Source: Deltaproteobacteria bacterium (GTDB taxonomy: Bacteria; Myxococcota_A; Polyangia; Polyangiales; Polyangiaceae). Taken from it: a stretch of 40,964 bases of DNA. Positions 28,640 through 36,437 of the stretch are shown here, one piece after another. The position numbers and the translations under genes are program-made. The DNA lies in contig VGRJ01000033.1 in assembly GCA_016875405.1 (NCBI GenBank), positions 1 through 40,964 of the forward strand. Reading direction: 5' to 3'. Every line of letters begins with the position of its first letter. The first letter of the stretch is position 1. The notes beneath the pieces are model-generated. The model saw nothing but the letters and a program-made list of their open reading frames with translations, had not been told where the DNA came from and did no database searches.

Positions 28640-30301
28640 ATGTCGACGATCGATCGGTCCTGGCCGGTAGCGACGGCGGTGGTCGGCGCGACGAGCGCGG
28701 GCACGATGGTGTGGCGCTTCGGGGGCCACCTGATGGTCAGCGTCGTGGCGAAGGCGACCTTCGGGCTCGTGCCGGACGGGCCGATGACGCGTCTCGCGCC
28801 TGAGCCGATTCAGCGCTCCGAGCGCGCCGATCGAGGACCGATGGGCAGCATCACCCGCACGAGCGAGCTCGCGCCGCCGCTGCGCGAGGTCGACGTGCTA
28901 ATGACCGGCCACGCCTACCCCCCTCACCCCGGCGCGACCGAGGCCGCGGTCCGACTCACGGTGCAGACCGAGAGCGCGATCCTCCTCGACCGGCTCGTCT
29001 ACGCGGTGGGCGACCCCAATCCGTCAAACGGAGGCCGAGCGGCCCTGCGCCGGACCTCGCTGGGCTACGAGCGAGCCTACGGCGGGATCGGCTTCTCCGA
29101 AAATCCGCTCGGGATCGGCTACGGCGCGAACGCCAACGAGGCCCCGAACCTGATCGATCCGCGCTCGGCGACCGGGGTCGCGAGCTTCTCGCCCGTACCG
29201 GCGAGCTTCCCGAGCCGTAAGCAACTGCTCGGCGAGCTGCCGCGGAGCGCGCTCGGCGAACGCATCGTCGAGTTCCCCGACTCGTTCGATTGGCGCTACT
29301 TCCAAGCGGCGCCGCCGAGCCAGCGGCTCGTCGGGACGCGCGGCGGCGAGTGGTTGACGCTCGAAGGCGTCTTCCCGGCCTACGCGCGAATGCAGACGCA
29401 GCTCCCGAACCTCAGCGCGTCGGCGTGTGTCCTCTCGTACCACGACCGCGCGCTCGACGTCCCCGAGCTGGTGGCGCTTCGGCTCGACACCGTGCATGTG
29501 GACGCGGACGAAGGCACCTGCCAGCTCGTCTTCCGCGGGAGCTTTCCGCTCGCCGACGCGGAGGCCCTCGACGCGCTCCTCGTCGTGGCGGCGATCGAGG
29601 CGGCCGGTGCCCCCATCGCGTGGCCTCCGGCCTCGGCCTTCGACGCCGCGGCCCTCCGCGGCGCAGACGGCCTCGCGATGCGCGTTCCGGAGGGCGCGCG
29701 CTTGACGAGCGAAGATGCGGTCGCCGAGACGATGGCGGCCGACGCCCTCGCAGCGCGCCACGAAGGGACGGTCGCCCTCGGGCCTGGCTCGCCCATCCCA
29801 GGGCTCGGCGCCAGCGCGCCCTTCGCCATCACGCGACCGGGCGGCTCGAGCGCGCAGCCCCTGATCCCCGGTGCCCCCTGGGCACGGGCGGAGGCGCTAC
29901 CCGTCCCGCTGGCTCCGGAGGCGAGCCCCGTCACGGGTGAGACGACGATGCCCATCGAGCCACCGTCGGTCGTTCGTGAGCGTGAGCTGCGCCGAAAGCG
30001 CGAAGAAGAGCGTGAGCGACGCGAGCAAGAGCTCGCTCGCCAGCGCCTCGAGGCCCAAGAGGCCGCACTCGAGCGGGAGCGCATCGACGCGGAGGAGCGC
30101 CGCCGCGCGACCGAGGAGGCTCTGCGCGCGCGGCAAGAGGCCGAAGCCCGACGCGAAGCCCAGGCCGAGCAGTTTCGCCTCGAGCAAGAGGCCGCCAAGC
30201 GCGACGCCGAGCAGCGTGCGGCCCAGAAGGCCGCCGAGCGACGCGACCAGGCCGAACAGGTGAAGCGCAACCTCTACGGCGCCTTTAGGAGAAAAGACTG
30301 A
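28640..30301 (+). CDS. DUF2169 (T6SS adaptor-like) protein with charged coiled-coil tail
   Basis: 553 residues from the ATG at 28640. Residues 1 to about 300 match DUF2169, seen in T6SS islands next to VgrG and PAAR-like proteins: VVAKATFGL, VDVLMTGHAYPP, ERAYGG, ENPLGIGYG, FDWRYFQAAPPSQR, then RLDTVHVDADEGTCQLVFRG. A Pro/Ala-rich linker follows (about 300-435). Residues about 438-545 are an uninterrupted Arg/Glu/Gln/Ala heptad-like helix, a strong coiled coil, ending YGAFRRKD. DUF2169 proteins are thought to help load effectors onto the spike. No VgrG or PAAR gene is next to this one. Its TGA overlaps the ATG of the GH31 lipoprotein gene (TGATG), which argues for coupled expression. The upstream open frame is a shadow of the methyltransferase gene. 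Confidence 0.85.
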   Translation: MSTIDRSWPVATAVVGATSAGTMVWRFGGHLMVSVVAKATFGLVPDGPMTRLAPEPIQRSERADRGPMGSITRTSELAPPLREVDVLMTGHAYPPHPGATEAAVRLTVQTESAILLDRLVYAVGDPNPSNGGRAALRRTSLGYERAYGGIGFSENPLGIGYGANANEAPNLIDPRSATGVASFSPVPASFPSRKQLLGELPRSALGERIVEFPDSFDWRYFQAAPPSQRLVGTRGGEWLTLEGVFPAYARMQTQLPNLSASACVLSYHDRALDVPELVALRLDTVHVDADEGTCQLVFRGSFPLADAEALDALLVVAAIEAAGAPIAWPPASAFDAAALRGADGLAMRVPEGARLTSEDAVAETMAADALAARHEGTVALGPGSPIPGLGASAPFAITRPGGSSAQPLIPGAPWARAEALPVPLAPEASPVTGETTMPIEPPSVVRERELRRKREEERERREQELARQRLEAQEAALERERIDAEERRRATEEALRARQEAEARREAQAEQFRLEQEAAKRDAEQRAAQKAAERRDQAEQVKRNLYGAFRRKD

Positions 30302-32772
30302 TGCATCCTCGTTGCGTTCTCGTCATCGTCGCGGCGCTCCTCCTCGGGTGCGGCGACACTGCGAAGCCTGCCGCCCCCATCGACGTGTCGGCCGCGGGCG
30401 GCCTGCGGGCCACCCTCGAGGAGGGGCGGCTCGTCCTGCGCGCGAGCGATGGGCGCGTGCTCCTCGATGGTCTGCCGCCCGGCGACGTCCCCGAGGAGGC
30501 GCCTCCGCTCGTGGGGTTCGCGGTGCGCGACATCACCACGCGCTACGAGATGAACTTCGGCTCGTTCAAGCCGACCGAGGAGCCCGCCGGGCCCTGGCTC
30601 GTCGCCAGAAAGCTCGTGGTCGACGGCGAGGGCAAGCTCGCCCTCGAGGACGGCGCGGGCACAGCGCTCGCGACGCTCTCGTTCGCTTCCCCACGACCTG
30701 GCGCGCTCGTCGTCACGACCACCGCGAAGGGGTCGGCGAAGCGGATTTCATGGGGCATCCGATGCGACGCCGACGATCACTTCGCGGGCTTCGGCGCGCA
30801 GACCTGGGACGTCGATCACCGAGGTCAGACGGTCTTCACCTGGGTGCAGGAAAACGGCATCGGTAAGTCGACGACCGACGACTACACCGGCGCGTGGTTC
30901 GTGCAGGGGCGGCGCCACTCGAGCCACCTCCCCATCCCGCAGTTCCTCGCGCGGCGCGGGTACTCGCTCGCGGTGCGCACCGACGAGCGCGCGGTGTTCG
31001 CGCTGTGCAGCGAACGCGAGGACTCGGCACGCCTCGAGTTTGAGCTCGGCTCGACCATCGAGCTCTTCGACGGCCCCACGCCTGCCGAGGCGCTCGAGCG
31101 CGCCGGGGCCTCGTTCGGTCGGCCACGGCTGCCCCATCGCGTCGCCTTCGCGCCCTGGCTCGATGCGATCCGCGGGAGCACGGAGGTGCGGCGCGTGGCC
31201 AAGAAGCTTCGCGACGAGAAGGTCCCGTCGAGCGTCCTCTGGACCGAAGACTGGAAGGGCGCGAAGCAAGACGGCGACGGCTACGTCCTGTCGGAAGAGT
31301 GGACGGCGGACCCGGTCCTCTACCCCGACTTCAAGGGGCTCACGAAGGACCTCCACGACTCCGGCTTCGCGTTCCACGTTTACTTCAATTCCTTCGTGTA
31401 CAAAGAGACGCAGGCATTCGCCGAGGCCGCCCCAAAGGATTTTCTCGTCAAGCGCGAGGACGGCGAGGACTACCTCTTCATCGGCGCGAAGTTCAGCGAG
31501 ACGGGCCTGCTCGACGTGTTCGACGAGGGCGCTCGCGCATGGGCGGTAAATAAAATGCGCGACGCGATCGCGCTCGGCGCCGACGGCTGGATGCACGACT
31601 TCGCGGAGTGGCTGCCGACCGATGCGGTCACCGCCGCGGGGAGCGGCGCGAAGGTCCACAACCGATACCCCGTGGCGTGGCAGGAGATCGCTCGCGAGGC
31701 GCTCGACGGCGTCGAGGATGGCGCGCCTCGACTGTTCTTCGCGCGCTCGGGTTGGTTCGGGACACCAGCCCTCGCCGACGTGATCTGGGCCGGCGATCAG
31801 CGAACGTCGATGGCGCCCGACGACGGGCTCCCGACGATCCTCCCGATCGGCATCGGCCTCGGGCTCGTCGGGATCTCCACCTACGGGCACGACATCGCGG
31901 GGTATCAATCGGGCACGAACCCCGGCTCGACGCGAGAGGTCTTCTACCGGTGGACCGAGCTCGGAGCGTGGTCGCCGGTGATGCGTACGCATCACGGCCT
32001 GCAAGCATCAAAAAACTGGAGCTGGGAGAAAGACGCCGAGACCATCGCGCACTTCCGCCGCTACGCCGCGCTGCACATGTCGCTGATGCCCTGGCTCGAG
32101 GGGCTCGCGGCCGTCGCGCACGACACGTCGTTGCCGATCTGGCGCGGCATGTTCGTCCACTTCCCCGAGGACGCCGAGACGTGGCCCGTCACCGATCAGG
32201 TGCTCGTCGGCTCGCACGTGCTCGTCGCACCGATCCAGGTCGAGGGCGCGACGTCGCGCGTGGTCTACTTCCCGTCGGGCACCTGGTACCCGTGGGCCGG
32301 CGGCGCATCGCTCCTCGGAGGCACCCGCGTCGACGTGAAGGCACCGCTCGAAGAGATCCCGGTCTTCGCGCGCGCCGGTGCGGTGATCCCGATGTTCCCC
32401 GACGGCGTGATGACGGCGGCGTACGCCTCGGCTGAGGTGCCGGGCCCGGAGAGCGTCGGCGACGATCGCGTGCTCGCGGTCTTCCTCGGTGACTCGGGCT
32501 CGTTCACCGAGAGGGGCGGCCTCGCTTACGACCTCGAGCACCTCGCGCCCGCGGTAGGCCCGCTCGCCTTCTCCTTCGCCGGCTCGAAGCTCACGACGTG
32601 TGCGAGCCCTCCGGTCGCCCCCTGCGCAGACCCCACGAAGGACGGGCTCACGGTCGTGCGCCTGGTCGGACCGGGGACGCTCGCCATCGAGGGCACCGGA
32701 CCGGTGGCGCGCCTCACCCTTCAAGGCGGCGCCGCCAGTCGCGCCGTCGAGGTTCGGCTCCGCCAGCCCTGA
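30301..32772 (+). CDS. GH31 alpha-glycosidase, predicted lipoprotein
   Basis: 823 residues. A short signal peptide ends in the lipobox LLLGC (Cys17), so the enzyme is probably anchored outside the cytoplasm. The body is a GH31 beta/alpha barrel: WTEDWKG at the start of the barrel, the nucleophile Asp433 in DGWMHDFAEW, and the likely acid/base Asp499 in WAGDQRTS, 66 residues apart as in YihQ-type enzymes. HDIAGYQSG and a C-terminal beta-sandwich (WYPWAGG, IPVFARAGAVIPM) follow. It would release alpha-linked sugars from an oligosaccharide. The Arg-x-x-Trp residues that bind sulfonate in sulfoquinovosidase are not seen, so I do not call that activity. The ATG overlaps the stop of the DUF2169 gene. 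Confidence 0.9.
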   Translation: MHPRCVLVIVAALLLGCGDTAKPAAPIDVSAAGGLRATLEEGRLVLRASDGRVLLDGLPPGDVPEEAPPLVGFAVRDITTRYEMNFGSFKPTEEPAGPWLVARKLVVDGEGKLALEDGAGTALATLSFASPRPGALVVTTTAKGSAKRISWGIRCDADDHFAGFGAQTWDVDHRGQTVFTWVQENGIGKSTTDDYTGAWFVQGRRHSSHLPIPQFLARRGYSLAVRTDERAVFALCSEREDSARLEFELGSTIELFDGPTPAEALERAGASFGRPRLPHRVAFAPWLDAIRGSTEVRRVAKKLRDEKVPSSVLWTEDWKGAKQDGDGYVLSEEWTADPVLYPDFKGLTKDLHDSGFAFHVYFNSFVYKETQAFAEAAPKDFLVKREDGEDYLFIGAKFSETGLLDVFDEGARAWAVNKMRDAIALGADGWMHDFAEWLPTDAVTAAGSGAKVHNRYPVAWQEIAREALDGVEDGAPRLFFARSGWFGTPALADVIWAGDQRTSMAPDDGLPTILPIGIGLGLVGISTYGHDIAGYQSGTNPGSTREVFYRWTELGAWSPVMRTHHGLQASKNWSWEKDAETIAHFRRYAALHMSLMPWLEGLAAVAHDTSLPIWRGMFVHFPEDAETWPVTDQVLVGSHVLVAPIQVEGATSRVVYFPSGTWYPWAGGASLLGGTRVDVKAPLEEIPVFARAGAVIPMFPDGVMTAAYASAEVPGPESVGDDRVLAVFLGDSGSFTERGGLAYDLEHLAPAVGPLAFSFAGSKLTTCASPPVAPCADPTKDGLTVVRLVGPGTLAIEGTGPVARLTLQGGAASRAVEVRLRQP

Positions 32773-32818
32773 CGCCACGAAGAGCGCTCGTCGTCCAGCT
32801 GCGCTAGGATACGTTGCG

Positions 32819-33208
32819 ATGCTTACCTCACAGGCCGTCACGCGAGGCGTCCAGGTCCACGTCGAGTCGCGCTACCTCCAGGAGCGGTCCTCTCCCGAGC
32901 GCGGCGGCTGGTTCTTCGGCTACACCGTGACGATCTCCAACGTCGGGATGGAGACGGTGCAGCTCCTCTCGCGGCACTGGATCATCACCGACGCCCATGG
33001 CCGCATCGAAGAGGTGCGCGGCCCCGGCGTCGTCGGCGCTCAGCCTCGCCTGCGACCAGGCGAGTCCTTCGAGTACACCTCAGGCTGCCCGCTCCGTACG
33101 CCCTTCGGGACCATGCGCGGCACGTACCAGATGGTCACGAGCGAGGGCGCGACGTTCGACGCCACCATCGCCCCCTTCACCCTGACGACGCCGGAGTCCT
33201 TGAACTGA
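32819..33208 (+). CDS. apaG: ApaG domain protein
   Basis: 129 residues, typical for ApaG. The immunoglobulin-like fold signature is visible: FFGYTVTISNVG, VQLLSRHWIITDAHG, EEVRGPGVVGAQPRLRPG, and the end GTMRGTYQM with FTLTTP. ApaG proteins bind Co2+ or Mg2+ and, in other bacteria, nucleotides; the role is still unclear (linked to ApaH and magnesium in enterobacteria). apaH is not in this window. The ATG at 32819 lies 46 bases after the GH31 stop. The coding end runs into a 13-bp periodic repeat. Confidence 0.92.
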   Translation: MLTSQAVTRGVQVHVESRYLQERSSPERGGWFFGYTVTISNVGMETVQLLSRHWIITDAHGRIEEVRGPGVVGAQPRLRPGESFEYTSGCPLRTPFGTMRGTYQMVTSEGATFDATIAPFTLTTPESLN

Positions 33209-33271
33209 GTCGACGCACGGAGTCGTCGATCGGCATCGTTGACCTGAGTCGCTGACCCGAGTCGCGAGAGC
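33194..33271 (+). repeat. Degenerate 13-bp tandem repeat across the apaG stop
   Basis: Units start at 33194, 33207, 33220, 33233, 33246 and 33259. Five of six begin GAGTC and four begin GAGTCG; a rough consensus is GAGTCGNTGACCN. The first copy is coding for apaG and the rest are intergenic. The period is not a multiple of three. It may be a decayed minisatellite or an array of protein sites. Confidence 0.55.
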
Positions 33272-33298
33272 GGCCCCTCCTCGGGGAGCGCCGCGCAA

Positions 33299-33325
33299 TT
33301 GCCGCCCGGCAGGTCTCGGGATAAG
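33299..33325 (+). promoter_or_regulatory. Possible promoter of the unknown lipoprotein gene
   Basis: TTGCCG (33299-33304) and GATAAG (33320-33325) are separated by 15 bases, slightly short. Transcription would start within a few bases of the ATG at 33335, and no ribosome binding site is visible, so the message would be nearly leaderless. Tentative. Confidence 0.25.
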
Positions 33326-33334
33326 TGCGGTCGC

Positions 33335-34240
33335 ATGTCCTCGAGGTGGAGCCTCTTCGCCGTCGGTCTCGTTGCGCTCACCGGTTGCAAATCGGAGAGC
33401 CCGCCACCGGAAGCGCCCGCCACCCCGAGCCTCGTGAGCTACGCGCTCGGCTACCCCGGCGAGCTCGCGCGCACCACGAGCGCCTACGACGAGGGGCGCG
33501 GCGAGGCGCTGCAGCGATGCGGGGAAGCGATGGAACTCGCGTCGAGCATCAAGGATCCGGTCGACGCCGAGGTCTGGGCCGCGCTGGTCGCCGCGGCCGA
33601 GAAGTCCGGCAAGAGCGGGCTCTACGCCGGTCGAGCTCGCGACAACGCGGCGTTCCAGCGCATGCTGCGCGAGCGCGACGACGAGATCGCGAAGCGCACG
33701 GCGGGGACCGCGCAGTACACCGCCGAGCAGAAGGGCTGCGGTGGTGCCGCGGTCGATGTCGGCAGCGCGGCGGCGAGCGGCTTGAGGCGCTCCGCGGAGA
33801 AGCGCCTCGAGGATCGGCTGCACGATGTCAACGAGGCCCACGACATCCTCCAGCAACGCCGCGACGCCATCGGCAAGCCGAACCTCGCACCGCTGGGTCG
33901 ACAAGCCGACGCCATCGCCTACGCGACCTACCTCACCGAGGTCGCTCTCCCTCGGCTCGCGTACGAGCGGGTCACGCTGTCCGCCGCGAGCAGCAAGGTT
34001 CGGCAGACGCTCGAGAGCGCCATCTCCTCAGAGGAAGAGGCCCGCGGCGGCGAGGCAAACGCGAAGGCCAGCGAAGAGCGGCTCCGCGCCCTCAAGGCCG
34101 CGCTCTCGGAGCTCGCGACGCTCGAGCCGAAGCTCGTCACGGTCCCCGAGAAGCTTCAGGACGAGCTCCGCGACACCCGCGACGGATGCGAGGAGATCCT
34201 CTCGGCGCTCCGCAAAGACATGAAGAAGCGCGCGAAGTGA
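33335..34240 (+). CDS. Predicted lipoprotein, helical, function unknown
   Basis: 301 residues from the ATG at 33335. The signal peptide ends in the lipobox ALTGC (Cys18), followed by KSESPPPEAP, a Pro-rich spacer. The mature part is mostly helical and charged, with heptad-like stretches (EKRLEDRLHDVNEAHDIL and RLRALKAALSELATLE) and a few Cys. I do not recognise the family. It converges with the last gene of the VgrG island with only 26 bases between the stops, so it could be a neighbour by chance; a role such as periplasmic protection against the T6SS payload is conceivable but has no sequence support. A start 12 codons upstream (33299) would spoil the signal peptide. Confidence 0.8.
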   Translation: MSSRWSLFAVGLVALTGCKSESPPPEAPATPSLVSYALGYPGELARTTSAYDEGRGEALQRCGEAMELASSIKDPVDAEVWAALVAAAEKSGKSGLYAGRARDNAAFQRMLRERDDEIAKRTAGTAQYTAEQKGCGGAAVDVGSAAASGLRRSAEKRLEDRLHDVNEAHDILQQRRDAIGKPNLAPLGRQADAIAYATYLTEVALPRLAYERVTLSAASSKVRQTLESAISSEEEARGGEANAKASEERLRALKAALSELATLEPKLVTVPEKLQDELRDTRDGCEEILSALRKDMKKRAK

Positions 34241-34243
34241 GCG

Positions 34244-34279
34244 GCTCGCCGCGTGAAGCCCCGCGCTCAGGCGGCGAGC
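34244..34279. terminator. Perfect 9-bp inverted repeat between convergent genes
   Basis: GCTCGCCGC (34244-34252) and GCGGCGAGC (34271-34279) are exact complements with an 18-base loop. It lies between the unknown lipoprotein stop and the DUF4150 stop (the right arm is inside the end of the DUF4150 gene). Its place suggests a bidirectional terminator ending the VgrG operon. No T-run is present. Confidence 0.45.
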
Positions 34280-34665
34280 AGGAGCACCTTCAGCTGGCTC
34301 GGCACGATGCGGAGCCCGATCATATTTGTCGAATTTTGAAGTGAAATGCTGGTGAGCCGCGTCGCCGGCAGCCCGCCCACGAGCACCGTGAACGCCGCGG
34401 TGAGGTGGCGCGCTGGCCCCATCACCGTGCCTGACGCGACGCCTAACGCGACCCCGGGCTGATCGCCGAGGGTGAGCGGGATCATGGTCGCGAGGTTGTG
34501 CGCCGGCATGCACATCCAAAGAACCTTTGGATAAAAGAGGATCGCCGTCGGGCCGAGCCCGAAGTTTGGGTACGGGATCGGCACCGGCACCGGCGTCGGG
34601 GTGAGGCAGACGTCGGGGAAGGCGAAGTCGAGCCCGGGGAGCGGTCCTTGCGCGTTGGCGAACAT
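34267..34665 (-). CDS. PAAR-like DUF4150 protein, T6SS spike tip
   Basis: 132 residues. The DUF4150 hallmark is PDVCLTPTPVPVPIPYPNFG (about 18-37), followed by a beta-rich region with GPARHLTAAFTVLVGGLPATRL. DUF4150 proteins are PAAR-like and are thought to cap the VgrG trimer. The protein is only the bare domain; there is no C-terminal toxin extension of the kind often fused to PAAR or DUF4150. It is the last gene of the island, nine bases after the DUF3540 gene, and is followed by an inverted repeat. No metal ligands of classical PAAR domains are recognisable. Confidence 0.88.
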   Translation of the reverse strand: MFANAQGPLPGLDFAFPDVCLTPTPVPVPIPYPNFGLGPTAILFYPKVLWMCMPAHNLATMIPLTLGDQPGVALGVASGTVMGPARHLTAAFTVLVGGLPATRLTSISLQNSTNMIGLRIVPSQLKVLLLAA

Positions 34666-34674
34666 ACGACCTCC

Positions 34675-35322
34675 TCAGCCGACCAGGATCTGAGCGCCGT
34701 CAACCTTCACGACCTCGGCGGCGGTGACGACCGCGTTCTCTCCATGAAGGTTCAGCGTACGAGACGCCGTGTAGTCGATGCGCTCGGCGCGGACGTGATC
34801 CGCCTCCTCAATGAAGCGGTAGGAGCGCTTCACCCGCTGGCTCAGGCGCTCGAACACCGAGTCGACGCTGGTGGCGAAGGCCTTCACCCGATCGAGTTCG
34901 GCGCGCACGTGGCGCCCGACGAGCGCGAGGTCCTCGGCGACGACGCTCGCCTGAAGCGCCTTCATCGAGACCGAGCCGGCGACGAGCTCGAGGGCCTTCG
35001 CCGAGAGCACCGACACGCCCTCCGCCCCGCGGAGCCGTAGCTCTCCGCGTGGGGTCGCGACCTCGAGATCGCCCTCGGCCACGAGCCTCGTCGGCTGCGA
35101 GCCCGAGCGCTCGAGGATGGCGAGCACGTAGCTCGTTCCGCGCGGAGTCGACGCGACGAGGGCCAGGTCTCCCTCCTCCGGCTCGACGAGGCAGCTCGTC
35201 GCGCGGCGCGCGCGGTAGTCGCCCGACGAGGTCCGCACGACGAACAGGTCGCCGTCATGCCGGACGACGAGGCCTTGCTCCTGGGTGATGTCAGTGGCGA
35301 GGGATTCGGCGAGGAGGGTCAT
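34675..35322 (-). CDS. DUF3540 protein of the VgrG island
   Basis: 215 residues from the ATG at 35322-35320. The family is known from T6SS islands beside VgrG, DUF2169 and pentapeptide genes; its job is not established. The N-terminal half is strand-rich (GLVVRHDGDLFVVRT, CLVEPEEGDLALVAS, YVLAILER), reminiscent of the OB-fold/gp5-like part of a spike protein. It continues with a beta-solenoid-like segment (DLEVATPRGELRLRGAEGV) and then a helix of about 60 residues (VRAELDRVKAFATSVDSVFE) before TLNLHGENAVVTAAEVV. It may act as a small spike-like adaptor beneath the DUF4150 tip; this is inference. The longer in-frame start 22 codons upstream is not needed. Confidence 0.85.
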   Translation of the reverse strand: MTLLAESLATDITQEQGLVVRHDGDLFVVRTSSGDYRARRATSCLVEPEEGDLALVASTPRGTSYVLAILERSGSQPTRLVAEGDLEVATPRGELRLRGAEGVSVLSAKALELVAGSVSMKALQASVVAEDLALVGRHVRAELDRVKAFATSVDSVFERLSQRVKRSYRFIEEADHVRAERIDYTASRTLNLHGENAVVTAAEVVKVDGAQILVG

Positions 35323-35384
35323 GGCGATGCTCCGTGATTCGGTTCGGTCGGGTCCGTGATGGTAGCGCGGCCTCGAGGCGCGCC

Positions 35385-36437
35385 TCACGCCTTCGGGGTG
35401 AAGTCCTCGGCCGCGGCGAGCTCAGGGTCGTCCCCGAGGGCGAGCAGCCGATGCGTGAAGGTGGCGTCCTTGTCATTCGTCCGGTGAAAGCGCGTGCGGA
35501 AAAGCGTAGCGTCCGTGAAGTCCGAAGCCGTGACGTCCGCGTGCGAAAAGTCCGCGTACGAAAGATCGGCCCCTCGAAACGACGTCGCGAGCGCGCTCGA
35601 CTTCTGGAACATGCACTCGCGCAGCTCGGCCTCGGCGGCGTCGACGCCCTCCAGGACGCACTCGTTGAAGACCGAGCCGCGGAGTCGAGCGCGCGTGAGG
35701 CGCGTGCGCGCGAGCCGGGCGCCGAGGAACATGACGTGCAGCCCCGTGGCCTCCTCGAGGTTCGCCCCCGAGAGATCCGCCTCATGGAAGTTGCACTGCG
35801 TGAGGTCGGCCCCCCCGAGATCCGCGTCGACGAGCTTCGCCTTCGAGAACTGCGTCAGGGCGAGCCGCATGCCGGCGAGTCGCTGCTTCCTCAGGTCGCA
35901 CTCGTTCAGCACGGCAAGCTCGAGCGTCGCGCCCGTGAATCGAGCCGTCCGCAGGTCGGCGCCGACGAGGATCGTCTGTACGAGGCGCGCACCCGCGAAG
36001 TCGACGTCTGCCGACGACGCTGGCTTCAGGACCGAGAAGCGGTCGAGCATGGCCTCCGCGAAGGAGGCCCGATCGAGCCGACACTCGATGATCTGCGCGA
36101 CGGTCAGCGTCGCGCCACGAAAGCTCGCACCCGTGAGCCCGCATCGAAGGAGCTTCGCCGCCGTGAGATCGACGCCCACCATCGAGGCGTCCTCGAGCTC
36201 GCAGCCGGTCATCGTCACGTGACGCATCGAGGCTCCGTCGAGCCGCGCGCGAGCGAGCGAACAGTCGTTGAAGATCGCCTCGCGGAGTCGCGCCGCGCCG
36301 AGGTTCGTGCCGCCGAACGAGCATCGCTCGAAGATCCCGCCGCCGAGATCGAACCCCGCGAGGTCGAGGCCGTCGAGCCGCTCGCCCTCGAAGACCTCTC
36401 CGCCGCGGACACGCTGCAAGAGCACCTCACGGTCCAT
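35385..36437 (-). CDS. Pentapeptide-repeat protein of the VgrG island
   Basis: 350 residues from the ATG at 36437-36435, overlapping the upstream gene by 11 bases. Almost the whole length is made of A(D/N)LXX-type pentapeptides, for example RLDGLDLAGFDLGGG, DLTAAKLLRCGLTGASF and GGADLTQCNFHEADLSGANL, which build a right-handed square beta-helix. Cys recurs in several repeats. It ends with a short non-repeat tail (AAAEDFTPKA). No enzymatic domain is seen. In this kind of island such proteins accompany DUF2169 and are thought to be structural or adaptor parts of the loaded spike. The overlap with the upstream fusion gene indicates translation in fixed ratio. Confidence 0.9.
   Translation of the reverse strand: MDREVLLQRVRGGEVFEGERLDGLDLAGFDLGGGIFERCSFGGTNLGAARLREAIFNDCSLARARLDGASMRHVTMTGCELEDASMVGVDLTAAKLLRCGLTGASFRGATLTVAQIIECRLDRASFAEAMLDRFSVLKPASSADVDFAGARLVQTILVGADLRTARFTGATLELAVLNECDLRKQRLAGMRLALTQFSKAKLVDADLGGADLTQCNFHEADLSGANLEEATGLHVMFLGARLARTRLTRARLRGSVFNECVLEGVDAAEAELRECMFQKSSALATSFRGADLSYADFSHADVTASDFTDATLFRTRFHRTNDKDATFTHRLLALGDDPELAAAEDFTPKA

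Noticed and set aside
30301-32772. Sulfoquinovosidase call for the GH31 protein
   Set aside because: The catalytic blocks resemble YihQ, but I cannot find the Arg-x-x-Trp residues that bind the sulfonate group.
33335-34240. Immunity protein for the VgrG island
   Set aside because: It is on the opposite strand, has its own possible promoter, and shows no motif linking it to any toxin; only its position suggests this.
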